Source of the DNA: Pseudomonas asiatica
GTDB taxonomy: Bacteria > Pseudomonadota > Gammaproteobacteria > Pseudomonadales > Pseudomonadaceae
Direction: 5' to 3'
Length of the DNA: 64,000 bases
Assembly: GCF_009932335.1 (NCBI RefSeq)
Contig: NZ_BLJF01000001.1
Span: 3,970,501-4,034,500, forward strand
Each line of letters begins with the position of its first letter. Within the stretch, counting starts at the first letter, position 1. The notes below the pieces were generated by a model, which did not search any database, was not told the origin of the DNA, and was given only the letters and a program-made list of their open reading frames with translations. Both the position numbers and the translations under genes were made by a program. Positions 1 through 10,006 of this stretch are shown piece by piece.

Positions 1-388
1 GCCCCTGGTCTTCAAAATACTTCACGGCATAGTCCAGGTTGCTCGCGTACACCTTGTCGGCGCCATCCTCGTGGGTTACCCCGGACATCAGGTGCACATC
101 CGCACACGCCAGTGCGCGGGCATAGCTGACGGCCTGGCGTAACCCGTCACGGAACTCGGGCTCCTTGCCCGCCACCGCGGCAATACCCTTGGAAACGCCA
201 GCCGGCGCAGCGAACTGGACCAATGGCAACCCATATTGCGCCAGTTGATCAGCCAACAAACTCGCGTCGAATTCATAGGGTGACGGGAATTCCACCGCGC
301 GAAATCCGGCGGCGGCAGCGGCTTCGATACGCTGCAGAAAAGGCAGTTCATTGAACTGGAAGCCGAGATGAGCATTGAATTTGAGCAT
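1..388 (-). CDS. Hydroxypyruvate isomerase / 2-oxo-tetronate isomerase-like protein (3' part missing)
   Basis: The reading frame opens at an ATG at 388 and runs off the left edge without a stop, so only about the first 129 residues are present. The start MLKFNAHLGFQFNELPFL, followed by an Ala-rich helix and a GFRAVEFPSPYEF segment, is typical of Hyi/OtnI-type members of the AP-endonuclease-2-like TIM barrels that isomerise hydroxypyruvate to tartronate semialdehyde or act on 2-oxo-tetronates. The metal-binding residues lie in the missing part, so the substrate cannot be judged. It is divergent from the GntR regulator starting at 481, which suggests local control by that regulator (inference). 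Family call fairly sure, substrate not. Confidence 0.75.
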   Translation of the reverse strand, partial: MLKFNAHLGFQFNELPFLQRIEAAAAAGFRAVEFPSPYEFDASLLADQLAQYGLPLVQFAAPAGVSKGIAAVAGKEPEFRDGLRQAVSYARALACADVHLMSGVTHEDGADKVYASNLDYAVKYFEDQG

Positions 389-480
389 GCGTATAGATCC
401 ATCCGTGTGTGGTATTTTCCTGCCCCAGTCCGACCCGAATCTGCTGGATCGACTGAAGATAACCATTCGGAATACAGCCT
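389..480. promoter_or_regulatory. Divergent control region with inverted repeats near the regulator start
   Basis: This 92-bp gap separates the divergent isomerase and GntR genes. CCGAAT (435-440) and ATTCGG (465-470) form an inverted repeat with a 24-bp spacer, and ATTCGGAAT (465-473) is itself a short palindrome overlapping the ribosome-binding region of the regulator. Such a position would suit autorepression, but the repeats are short and could be chance. Confidence 0.3.
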
Positions 481-1383
481 GTGATAAAGAAAGATCTCGC
501 CCTGCAGTTGGCCCCTCGCGTCATCGAGATGATCCGCGCCCGGTCGATGAAGGCCGGCGAGCCATTGCGCGAGCAGACCTTCGCCCAAGCCTTCGATGTC
601 TCCCGCTCCCCCATTCGCAGGGTATTTGCCCTGCTCGCCGAGTGGAACATCGCGGTGCAGGAGCCCAATCGCGGCTACTTTCTGAAACAGGACGCCGGGC
701 AGATCCAGGAAACCACTGTACCGCCCACCTGCGACCCATTCGAAGACTTCTACCTGCGCGTGGTGGACGACATCCTCAGCGGGGAAGTCCCTGCCGAATT
801 CTTTGAGGCCCAATTACTGCGACGCTACTCCGTGCCCCGCGGGCAACTGCTCAAGGTCCTCAACCGGCTGGCCAGCGAAGCCATGGTCGAGCGCAAGCCC
901 GGGCAAGGCTGGAGCCTTAACGAATTCGTACACAACGCCCAGACCCACATCCAGAGCTACCGCTTCCGCATGGCCATCGAGCCGGCCGCACTGCGCGAAC
1001 CAGGCTACAAGGTCAACCAGGCCGCATTTGCCAAAGCCCGGGAGCAACAGCAGGCCATGCTCGACGGCGAAATTCACCAGCTGTCACGTGCCCAACTGTT
1101 CGAAATTGGCGCCCAGTTTCACGAAATGATCGTGCAGTGCTCGGGCAATCTCTTCTTCATAGATGCCATACGTCGGCAAAACCAGTTCAGACGCTTCATG
1201 AGCTACAAAGCCAACGTCGACCGCAGTCGCCTGATGACGCAATGCCTGGAGCACCTGCACCTGCTCGACTTGATCGAGTCCGGTCGGCGTGAAGAAGCCG
1301 CTCAGTTTCTCTGGAAACATCTGGACGAAGTCGGCCGGCTCAAGACCCGTCAGGATGCCTTGCTGGAAAGCCAGCAGGCGTAA
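481..1383 (+). CDS. GntR-family regulator with two winged-helix segments and an FCD-like domain
   Basis: A 300-residue regulator with a GTG start preceded by GGAA 8 nt upstream. Residues about 5-66 form a GntR winged helix (SRSPIRRVFALL as recognition region, NRGYFL as wing). Residues about 80-145 look like a second winged helix (VPRGQLLKVLNRLASEAMVE, then PGQGWSLNEF). Residues about 150-290 are all-helical and resemble the FCD ligand domain (RFRMAIEPAALRE; later FEIGAQFHEMI and CLEHLHLLDLIESG). Ordinary FadR-type regulators have one winged helix and about 230-250 residues, so the extra domain accounts for the length. It lies between the divergent isomerase gene and the PQQ dehydrogenase and probably controls both; the ligand is unknown. 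Confidence 0.85.
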   Translation: MIKKDLALQLAPRVIEMIRARSMKAGEPLREQTFAQAFDVSRSPIRRVFALLAEWNIAVQEPNRGYFLKQDAGQIQETTVPPTCDPFEDFYLRVVDDILSGEVPAEFFEAQLLRRYSVPRGQLLKVLNRLASEAMVERKPGQGWSLNEFVHNAQTHIQSYRFRMAIEPAALREPGYKVNQAAFAKAREQQQAMLDGEIHQLSRAQLFEIGAQFHEMIVQCSGNLFFIDAIRRQNQFRRFMSYKANVDRSRLMTQCLEHLHLLDLIESGRREEAAQFLWKHLDEVGRLKTRQDALLESQQA

Positions 1384-1595
1384 CCCCTTCCCCCGCCTTC
1401 CTTTCATTACCCGCGCGTTCAGATCAGGGAAGGCAGCTTAGACATTGCCTTCTTTTTACGCAAGATACAAAACCGCCCTGAGATTCAGCGCCAGGAGTAA
1501 ATTTCGCGCCACTTATTGTATTTCATTGTAAGAATAAGCAATTATGCGCGCCGCTCGGACGCACTGTGGCACCGAATCACACAGGGATGATTGCA

Positions 1596-4052
1596 ATGAA
1601 ACAAGGAACGTTGGCTAACGGGACGGGGGTCTCCAGCCTGCTGTTCGGGGTGTACACGATTCTGCTGGCCCTGCTTGGCCTGACGCTGGCCTGTCAGGGA
1701 AGCACGCTGGTCAGTGCCGGCGGCTCGCCTTACTACGCAATGATGGGTACCGCATTGCTGCTGTCAGCCGCACTCATGGGCCTGAAGAAGTCGCTCGGCA
1801 TCTATCTCTACGGTGCAGCATCCCTGGCCACCTACGGCTGGGCAATCTGGGAATCCGGCTACAACGGCTGGGCCTATATCCCACGTCTGGCATGGCTGGT
1901 ACTTCTCAGTGTGATCTTTCTGGCCTTCTGGCCTCTTGTCCGGCGCGACTTTGCCAAAGTCAACAAGGCACTGTATTTCAGCATCATGGGGGGGCTGCCG
2001 CTGCTGATGGCGGCCACCATCCTGACACCGCTGTTCTTCCCCAACACCGTTCACCTGGCCGACTCGCCCGCTATCACCGCGCATACACAGCAACCCTTCA
2101 GCCGCAGTACCGTGACCTCACCGGACGCCAATGTCGCCGCGTCCCACGACAAGACCAACTGGACCGCCTATGCCGGCTCCAACCTCGGCAACCACTATTC
2201 CGCTGCGGCGCAGATTACCCCAAGCAACGTTTCCGGCCTGGTCAAGGCCTGGGAGTATCATCATGGCGATGTGAAACAGCCTGGCGAAAAAACCAAGTAT
2301 CTGAACGAGGCCACGCCAATCAAGGTTGGCGACTCGCTGTATACCTGCACGCCCAAGCAAATCATCATTTCGTTGAGCGCCACTACCGGCAAAGAGAACT
2401 GGCGCTACGACTCGAAAGTCGACCCGGACTATTTCGCCAACGGTGGTGCCTATTGCCGTGGTGTCTCGTACTACGAAGTACCCAATGCCAGTGGCCTATG
2501 CGCCAAACGCATCATCTGGGGCACCAACGACATCCGCCTGGGTGCAGTTGATGCGCTCACCGGGCAGGCCTGCCCAGATTTCGGCACGGCAGGCTTTGCC
2601 GACCTCAAGGACGGCCTGGGCACGTTCCGCAAAGGCTCCACCGGCATCACTTCTGCACCACTGGTAATCCGTGGTGTGGTCATTACCGGTGGCCGCGTGC
2701 TTGACTCGGATGTGCGCCCGGCGCCATCAGGTGTGGTTCGCGCCTACGACGCAGTCAGCGGCAAACAGAAGTGGGCCTGGGACCTCGGTCGCCCCGACAG
2801 CACTGCGCCTGCCGACGCCGATGAAACCTATACGCTCAGCACGCCCAACTCATGGGCGCCGATTTCCGCCGACGACGAACTGGGGCTGGTCTACATCACC
2901 ACCGGCAATGCTGCAGGCGACTTCTATGGCGGTACCCGTACCGAACAGGAAGACAAGTTCAGCTCTTCACTGGTGGCCCTGGATGCGCTCACCGGCAAGG
3001 TCAAATGGCATTTCCAGACCGTCCATCACGACCTCTGGGACTACGACCTGAGCCCACAACCGGCGCTGATCGATTTCCCCACGAGCAGCGGCCCACGCCC
3101 GGCCGTCATTCAAGCGACCAAATCGGGCCAGTTGTTCGTCCTCGACCGCGCCACCGGCGAACCGCTGGTCGACGTGGTGCAGGCTGCCGTCCCGCAGGGC
3201 ACTGCCCCTGGAGACTACACCGCGGCGACGCAGCCGCTGTCACCAAGCATGCCGAGCACCATGGGCCGCCCATCGAAAAGACCGGAAGTGCTGACCGAAG
3301 CCGACGCCTGGGGCCTGACGCCGTTCGATCAGTTGCAATGCCGCATCGAGTTTCGCCAGGCGCGTTACGAAGGGATCTTTACACCGCCGGTAGTCGGCCA
3401 GCAAAGCCTGATCTTTCCCGGCCATCACGGCGGCCTGAACTGGGGCGGAGTGATGGTGGACCTGCAGCGAGGCCTGCTGATCATCAACAACCAGCGGTTG
3501 CCGTACATGCAGGGGCTGGTTCCACGCGAACAGCTCGATGCGATCAATGCCAAGTCGTTTCAGGAGTCGCCGGGCAATAACCAGGGGTTCCGCGTCCAGG
3601 CCGGTCTGCCGTTCGGGGCAATCAAGGACCCATGGATGTCAGCGCTGGAACAGCCGTGCATCGCACCACCCTGGGGGTTCATCTCCGCTATCGACCTGCG
3701 CACACGTGAAGTGCGCTGGAGCCGCCCGTTCGGCACCGGCTATGACAGTGGGCCCTTGGGCATCGCCTCGAAACTGCGCTTCGAAATCGGCACTCCGAGC
3801 GACGCTACTGGCGTGGCTACAGCAGGAGGCGTGACCTTCATTGGCGCTGCCATCGACCGTTTCATGCGCGCCTACAACAGCGAAAGTGGTGAATTGCTGT
3901 GGGAAGAGCGCCTACCGGCCGGCAACCAGGCTTCGCCCCTGACCTACATGAGCGAAGGGCGGCAGTACGTTGTTGCCGTGGTCGGCGGGCATGACCGGAT
4001 TCCGACCAAGCTGGGTGACAGCATCATTGCCTGGGCGCTGCCGGAAAAATAG
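1596..4052 (+). CDS. Membrane-bound PQQ-dependent dehydrogenase, glucose/quinate/shikimate family
   Basis: Quinoprotein that oxidises a sugar or cyclic polyol on the periplasmic side and passes electrons to ubiquinone. Five N-terminal membrane segments cover roughly residues 15-150, followed by the eight-bladed PQQ propeller domain. In TVHHDLWDYDLSP the LWD aspartate and the lysine of QATKSGQLFVLDR lie 27 residues apart, the same spacing as catalytic Asp466 and Lys493 of E. coli Gcd. The start at 1596 has AGGG 9 nt upstream and gives 818 residues; a GTG at 1566 in the same frame is possible but lacks a ribosome site. Glucose and quinate/shikimate enzymes cannot be separated by eye. Without pqq biosynthesis genes nearby, it depends on PQQ made elsewhere. 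Confidence 0.85.
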   Translation: MKQGTLANGTGVSSLLFGVYTILLALLGLTLACQGSTLVSAGGSPYYAMMGTALLLSAALMGLKKSLGIYLYGAASLATYGWAIWESGYNGWAYIPRLAWLVLLSVIFLAFWPLVRRDFAKVNKALYFSIMGGLPLLMAATILTPLFFPNTVHLADSPAITAHTQQPFSRSTVTSPDANVAASHDKTNWTAYAGSNLGNHYSAAAQITPSNVSGLVKAWEYHHGDVKQPGEKTKYLNEATPIKVGDSLYTCTPKQIIISLSATTGKENWRYDSKVDPDYFANGGAYCRGVSYYEVPNASGLCAKRIIWGTNDIRLGAVDALTGQACPDFGTAGFADLKDGLGTFRKGSTGITSAPLVIRGVVITGGRVLDSDVRPAPSGVVRAYDAVSGKQKWAWDLGRPDSTAPADADETYTLSTPNSWAPISADDELGLVYITTGNAAGDFYGGTRTEQEDKFSSSLVALDALTGKVKWHFQTVHHDLWDYDLSPQPALIDFPTSSGPRPAVIQATKSGQLFVLDRATGEPLVDVVQAAVPQGTAPGDYTAATQPLSPSMPSTMGRPSKRPEVLTEADAWGLTPFDQLQCRIEFRQARYEGIFTPPVVGQQSLIFPGHHGGLNWGGVMVDLQRGLLIINNQRLPYMQGLVPREQLDAINAKSFQESPGNNQGFRVQAGLPFGAIKDPWMSALEQPCIAPPWGFISAIDLRTREVRWSRPFGTGYDSGPLGIASKLRFEIGTPSDATGVATAGGVTFIGAAIDRFMRAYNSESGELLWEERLPAGNQASPLTYMSEGRQYVVAVVGGHDRIPTKLGDSIIAWALPEK

Positions 4053-4242
4053 CGCGCCCGCTGCGTAAAGGCGCTGCTCGGCACTGAAAGCCAGGCGCTG
4101 ACATACCCGCTATCAACCAATCATCGACAGCCGATGGCGCGCCGTGCGCCGTCGGGTGGCTGCGTGCGCGCCACAAACAGCAACGAGCAACTGCGGTACA
4201 GAAGTGCCCGCTTGAATTCATGTCAATCAGACAGGAGTGACA

Positions 4243-4980
4243 ATGTTTGAACTATCCGCTGGCCTATATGTTTTGGTGGGCGTCAGTTTTCTAACTTCTT
4301 TGATGACTGCCGCTATCGGCGTAGGCGGCGGGATTGGCCTATTGGCAGTCATGCCGCAGTTCCTGCCCATTTCTGCCGTTGTGCCAGTGCATGGCCTGAT
4401 TCAGATGGTCAGCAACGGCAGCCGCTTCGCCTTCGATTACAAGCACGCAAAAATCGAGATTCTCCCGCGTTATGTCATCGGCTGCCTTTCAGGGGCAGCC
4501 ATCGGTTACTTCTTCATTGGGCATTTCCCGGAAAAGTACCTGTCGTTGATTCTCGGCATCTTCATCCTGGCGATTACCTGGACCAAGCTGGTCGCCTCGC
4601 TCGGCTTTGTCCTGAAAAACTTTGCCATCGTTGGTTTCCTGCAAACGTTTCTATCACTGTTCGTTGCCGTCACCGGGCTTATTTCCCAGCCGATCCTGAT
4701 GAGGATGAACATCAACAAGGATCAGGTCATCGTCACCCACGCCATGCAGATGAGTGTATTGCACGGCCTGAAAGTAGCTGCCTTTGTCTTTGCCGGCTTT
4801 GCCTTCATGGACTATGCCCAGTTGATCATCATCATGATCACCGCCTCCACCGCCGGTTCCTACCTGGGCGGCTTTCTTCGAAACCGAATATCGCAACGTG
4901 TTGGCGCCATCCTGCTTAAAGCCGGGGTGACGTTCTTCGGTTTGAAAATGATTGTGGACCACTTTATTCAAAACGTCTGA
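4243..4980 (+). CDS. TauE/SafE-family membrane permease
   Basis: A 245-residue polytopic inner-membrane protein. The N-terminal glycine-rich stretch TAAIGVGGGIGLLAVMPQF and a second-half repeat with a similar fold (TFLSLFVAVTGLISQPILM) are typical of TauE/SafE (DUF81) anion transporters, which move sulfite, sulfoacetate or other organic anions. The ATG at 4243 has AGGAG 5 nt upstream and is preferred over the GTG at 4237. It starts 190 bp after the PQQ dehydrogenase and is followed 29 bp later by the dioxygenase, so the last two genes are probably one transcript. The substrate is unknown; import of the dioxygenase substrate or export of its product would fit. Confidence 0.8.
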   Translation: MFELSAGLYVLVGVSFLTSLMTAAIGVGGGIGLLAVMPQFLPISAVVPVHGLIQMVSNGSRFAFDYKHAKIEILPRYVIGCLSGAAIGYFFIGHFPEKYLSLILGIFILAITWTKLVASLGFVLKNFAIVGFLQTFLSLFVAVTGLISQPILMRMNINKDQVIVTHAMQMSVLHGLKVAAFVFAGFAFMDYAQLIIIMITASTAGSYLGGFLRNRISQRVGAILLKAGVTFFGLKMIVDHFIQNV

Positions 4981-5009
4981 GCTTCATCCATTCAAACAAG
5001 GAGTTTGAA

Positions 5010-5978
5010 ATGATCGCGCGTAAAAAGTTTGATTCCAAGGACAGCCAGGGGATCTCGACTTTTCTTCATGAACATGGATATTGCGTAATCAACCCCGAGG
5101 ACGATTCGCTCGAGGCCTTTCGCGCGGTTGCAGGCCGGTTCGGCCTGATCCAGTTCCATACCAAATCCGACAAGACTGGCGTGGTCGGCGGCGGCGATCC
5201 GATCAACAAGGACTGGCAAGCGTTCAGGGACGACTACCACGGCGAACTGTCGAGCGACTTCTATCCCCATACGGATGGCTCGTTCCTCAATGGCATGGCG
5301 TATATCGATGGGGTTGCCAGAAAGATTACCCCGCCCAAATACGTCATTCTGCAGTGCGTTTCCAAACCGCAGTTTGGCGGTGACAACTTCCTGGTGGATG
5401 GGCAACGCATTTATAATGACCTGCTGGTGAATCATCCCGACATCCTGAGGATCCTGATGACCAGTGGCAGTGTCACGTACTGCCGTGATGACCTGCTGTC
5501 GATCGATTGTTCTGTCTTCGAAAAGATCAATGAGAACAAACTGCGTATTCGCTACCGGTATGACAGCACTGCGTTCAGTCCGGAATGGGCCAGTTCCGCC
5601 TTCCAGTATATCCAGGATGAATATTCAACCAACCCGGACTACATCACCAACATTAGCCTGGAACCCGGCGAAATCCTGGTCATGGACAACTTGCGAGTAT
5701 TGCATGCACGCCACCAGTTCACTGACGGCAACATGAAAAGAAAAGTCCGTCGGCTGTGGATTGCCGATGACACCAGCATGGTATTCAAGAATATTCTCAA
5801 CCAGTCGCCGGTGCGCAGGGCCATGTTGCCGTTCCAGAAATACAATATTGCCGCCGCCGAGAACGCGCCTGCCTTCATCGATTACAGTTGCGGGATTCGG
5901 TTTCAGTCGGACATGTTCCTGACCCCGCCCTGTGCCGAACTTGAACAATGGCCGGCCAGCAGTGCCAATCGCCAATAA
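5010..5978 (+). CDS. TauD/TfdA-family Fe(II)/2-oxoglutarate-dependent dioxygenase
   Basis: A 322-residue cytoplasmic oxygenase with AAGGAG just upstream of its ATG. The facial triad is visible: His87 and Asp89 in PHTDGSF, and distal His232 in DNLRVLHARHQF, with Arg248 or Arg249 in VRRLW placed to bind 2-oxoglutarate. Members hydroxylate taurine, 2,4-D, gamma-butyrobetaine, amino acids or natural-product intermediates; the substrate cannot be read here. Codon use is visibly richer in A/T-ending codons than in the core genes downstream, as in the adjoining permease, which suggests the pair was acquired together. The absence of sulfonate ABC genes argues against classic taurine use. Confidence 0.82.
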   Translation: MIARKKFDSKDSQGISTFLHEHGYCVINPEDDSLEAFRAVAGRFGLIQFHTKSDKTGVVGGGDPINKDWQAFRDDYHGELSSDFYPHTDGSFLNGMAYIDGVARKITPPKYVILQCVSKPQFGGDNFLVDGQRIYNDLLVNHPDILRILMTSGSVTYCRDDLLSIDCSVFEKINENKLRIRYRYDSTAFSPEWASSAFQYIQDEYSTNPDYITNISLEPGEILVMDNLRVLHARHQFTDGNMKRKVRRLWIADDTSMVFKNILNQSPVRRAMLPFQKYNIAAAENAPAFIDYSCGIRFQSDMFLTPPCAELEQWPASSANRQ

Positions 5979-6403
5979 CCCTTTCCCCGCACTACTGTAA
6001 CTGCCCGATAACGCGTGCCTTCACAGTGCCTGCCTGATGGCGGATGCTGTGCTCGTCTGCATGCGTACACAGGTGGTTGCCTTTCATCGCAGGGATCCGT
6101 CCGCTTCTCCAGCGGCGTGCAAATCAGACCCGCCCCACAGGCGCTACTCCATTTGGAGGAATGTGCCATGCCTGAGGGGGCGGGCTTGCCCGCGAAGCGG
6201 TCGACACGGTTTTCATCCACGCCCCACCCGCAAAACGCTTGCTCAGCCCGCATACCACGCTAACATCAAACCTCTGGAAGATTGTCACGGCGCATTCAAG
6301 TTGCGGGGTCAGGCAACCGATACACTTCTGATGGTCGGCCGATAGTGTATCGTCATCGCTGATGGCAAAATGATGCCATGCGCATGGATTAAGGAAACCC
6401 CCA
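5979..6403. other. Gene-free stretch upstream of bifA with a lone REP-like palindrome
   Basis: No convincing coding sequence is present in these 425 bp; the short open frames lack ribosome sites and family resemblance. A single REP-like half element lies at about 6174-6200 with the hairpin GCGGGCTTGCCCGC at 6180-6193. The rest is the bifA leader, including a possible sigma-28 promoter and an imperfect palindrome (TGGC...GCCA, 6363-6378). The stretch separates the accessory genes from core synteny and may be their boundary. Confidence 0.5.
6296..6323 (+). promoter_or_regulatory. Possible sigma-28 (FliA) promoter for bifA
   Basis: TCAAGTTG (6296-6303) and ACCGATAC (6316-6323) each match 6 of 8 positions of the FliA consensus TAAAGTTT and GCCGATAA, with a 12-bp spacer where 11 is usual. 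A second GCCGATAG at 6338-6345 has no matching upstream hexamer. Motility-linked expression of a c-di-GMP phosphodiesterase would make sense, but the match is imperfect. Confidence 0.3.
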
Positions 6404-8458
6404 TTGAAGCTGGAATTGCGGAACAGCTTGTCGGTCAAGTTGCTCAGGGTCGTGCTGCTGTCGGCGCTAGCGGTCGGTGTCGTGCTCAGCTGTGCGCAAA
6501 TCGTCTACGACACCTACAAGACCCGCCAAGCCGTGAACAGCGATGCCCAACGCATCCTCGACATGTTCCGCGACCCCTCGACCCAGGCGGTATATAGCCT
6601 CGACCGCGAAATGGGCATGCAGGTGATTGAAGGCCTGTTCCAGGATGAATCGGTACGCATGGCCTCCATTGGCCACCCCAACGAAACCATGCTCGCAGAA
6701 AAGTCCCGCCCGCTGCAGGACATGTCCATGCGCTGGCTGACCGACCTGATCCTCGGCCAGGAACGTACCTACAGCACGCAACTGGTCGGCCGCGGCCCCT
6801 ACAGCGAATACTACGGCGACCTGAGCATCACCCTCGACACCTCGTCCTACGGCGAAGATTTCCTGATCAACGCCGTGATCATCTTCATTTCCGGCGTGCT
6901 GCGGGCCCTGGCCATGGGCCTGGTGCTGTACCTGGTCTACCACTGGCTGCTGACCAAACCGCTGTCGAAGATCATCGAGCACCTCACCCAGATCAACCCC
7001 GACCGCCCCAGCCAGCATCAGCTACCGCTGCTCAAGGGCCACGAGAAAAACGAGCTGGGCCTGTGGGTAAATACCGCCAACCAGCTGCTGGCCTCGATCG
7101 AGCGCAACACCCATCTGCGTCACGAGGCGGAAAACAGCCTGCAACGCATGGCCCAGTACGACTTCCTCACCGGCCTGCCCAACCGCCAGCAACTGCAGCA
7201 GCAACTGGACAAGATCCTCGTCGACGGTGGCCGCCTGCAACACCGCGTGGCGGTACTGTGCGTAGGCCTGGACGACTTCAAGGGCATCAACGAGCAGTTC
7301 AGCTACCAGGTCGGCGACCAGTTGCTGCTGGCCCTGGCCGACCGCCTGCGCGCCCACAGCGGCCGACTGGGCGCCCTGGCACGCCTGGGCGGTGACCAGT
7401 TCGCCCTGGTGCAGGCCAATATCGAGCAGCCCTACGAGGCCGCCGAACTGGCGCAGAGTATCCTCGACGACCTGGAAGTGCCGTTCGACCTCGACCACCA
7501 CCAGCAGATCCGCCTGCGCGCCACCATCGGCATCACCCTGTTCCCGGAAGACGGCGACAGCACCGAGAAGCTGCTGCAGAAAGCCGAACAGACCATGACC
7601 TTGGCCAAGGCCCGTTCACGCAACCGCTACCAGTTCTACATCGCCAGCGTCGACAGCGAGATGCGCCGCCGTCGCGAACTGGAAAAGGACCTGCGCGAAG
7701 CCCTGCCACGCAACCAGCTGTACCTGGTGTATCAGCCACAGATCAGCTACCGCGACCACCGCGTGGTCGGTGTCGAAGCACTGCTGCGCTGGCAACATCC
7801 GGAGCTGGGCATGGTGCCCCCGGACCAGTTCATCCCCCTGGCCGAACAGAACGGCAGCATCATCGGCATCGGCGAATGGGTGCTCGACCAGGCGTGCCGG
7901 CAATTGCGCGAATGGCACGACATGGGCTTCAGCGACCTGCGCATGGCGGTCAACCTGTCCACCGTACAGCTGCACCACAACGAGCTGCCGCGGGTGGTCA
8001 ACAACCTGCTGCAGGCTTACCGCCTGCCACCACGCAGCCTGGAACTGGAAGTCACCGAAACCGGCCTGATGGAAGACATCAGCACCGCCGCCCAGCACCT
8101 GCTGAGCCTGCGCCGCTCCGGAGCACTGATTGCCATCGACGACTTCGGCACCGGCTACTCGTCGCTCAGCTACTTGAAATCGCTGCCGCTGGACAAGATC
8201 AAGATCGACAAGAGCTTCGTCCAGGACCTGCTGGACGACGATGACGACGCCACCATCGTCCGCGCCATCATCCAGCTGGGCAAGAGCCTGGGAATGCAGG
8301 TAATCGCCGAAGGCGTGGAAACCGCCGAACAAGAAACCTACATCGTCGCCCAGGGCTGCCACGAGGGCCAGGGCTACCACTACAGCAAGCCGCTGTCGGC
8401 CCGTGAGCTGACCAACTTCCTCAAGCAGGCACAGCGAAACCAGGTTTCGATGTTCTGA
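6404..8458 (+). CDS. bifA: BifA-type c-di-GMP phosphodiesterase (degenerate GGDEF plus EAL)
   Basis: A 684-residue inner-membrane protein that hydrolyses c-di-GMP and so favours motility over biofilm. Membrane segments near residues 10-30 and 150-180 flank a periplasmic loop, followed by a HAMP-like linker, GGDEF (about 245-400) and EAL (about 420-675) domains. The GGDEF signature reads GGDQF at 329-333, the substitution known for P. aeruginosa BifA, so cyclase activity is unlikely. The EAL domain keeps E458-A-L and DDFGTGYSS and should be active. The start is TTG, supported by AAGGA 8 nt upstream. The neighbouring imelysin operon matches the bifA locus of P. aeruginosa. Confidence 0.9.
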   Translation: MKLELRNSLSVKLLRVVLLSALAVGVVLSCAQIVYDTYKTRQAVNSDAQRILDMFRDPSTQAVYSLDREMGMQVIEGLFQDESVRMASIGHPNETMLAEKSRPLQDMSMRWLTDLILGQERTYSTQLVGRGPYSEYYGDLSITLDTSSYGEDFLINAVIIFISGVLRALAMGLVLYLVYHWLLTKPLSKIIEHLTQINPDRPSQHQLPLLKGHEKNELGLWVNTANQLLASIERNTHLRHEAENSLQRMAQYDFLTGLPNRQQLQQQLDKILVDGGRLQHRVAVLCVGLDDFKGINEQFSYQVGDQLLLALADRLRAHSGRLGALARLGGDQFALVQANIEQPYEAAELAQSILDDLEVPFDLDHHQQIRLRATIGITLFPEDGDSTEKLLQKAEQTMTLAKARSRNRYQFYIASVDSEMRRRRELEKDLREALPRNQLYLVYQPQISYRDHRVVGVEALLRWQHPELGMVPPDQFIPLAEQNGSIIGIGEWVLDQACRQLREWHDMGFSDLRMAVNLSTVQLHHNELPRVVNNLLQAYRLPPRSLELEVTETGLMEDISTAAQHLLSLRRSGALIAIDDFGTGYSSLSYLKSLPLDKIKIDKSFVQDLLDDDDDATIVRAIIQLGKSLGMQVIAEGVETAEQETYIVAQGCHEGQGYHYSKPLSARELTNFLKQAQRNQVSMF

Positions 8459-8521
8459 GCCGCCTGCCCGATTACAGCCCGTGACCGGCATTTACACGAA
8501 TTGCATGCCCGCCCCTTTACA

Positions 8522-8540
8522 GCAAATGCAAATCTTTCGC
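8522..8540 (+). promoter_or_regulatory. Candidate Fur box upstream of the imelysin lipoprotein
   Basis: GCAAATGCAAATCTTTCGC matches 12 of 19 positions of the Fur consensus GATAATGATAATCATTATC, and the surrounding ATGC...GCAT makes an imperfect 17-bp palindrome. It lies about 75 bp before the imelysin start. Moderate match; iron control of imelysin loci in other bacteria makes it plausible. Confidence 0.4.
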
Positions 8541-8614
8541 ATGATGTTGTCGTTTCGCGTGCCTCGGCGCACCGTCCACCCCTTGGTTTAACCACACGAC
8601 GCAGGAAACCAATA

Positions 8615-9952
<1,338 letters not shown>

Positions 9953-9975
9953 TCCTGCTGTAGCGGTTCTGAAAG

Positions 9976-10000
9976 AGGCGGCCTTCGGGTCGCCTTTTTT
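9976..10000 (+). terminator. Rho-independent terminator after the imelysin gene
   Basis: AGGCGGCC (9976-9983), loop TTCG, and GGTCGCCT (9988-9995) form a stem with one G-T type mismatch, ending in six T residues. It lies 24 bp after the stop codon. Confidence 0.85.
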
Positions 10001-10006
10001 GCTTCC

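Noticed and set aside
4053..4236. Possible small gene or terminator between the PQQ dehydrogenase and TauE
   Set aside because: Only short GC-rich repeats are present, without a T-run, a ribosome site or a plausible frame.
6338..6345. GCCGATAG as an alternative sigma-28 -10 element for bifA
   Set aside because: No -35 element lies at the proper distance.
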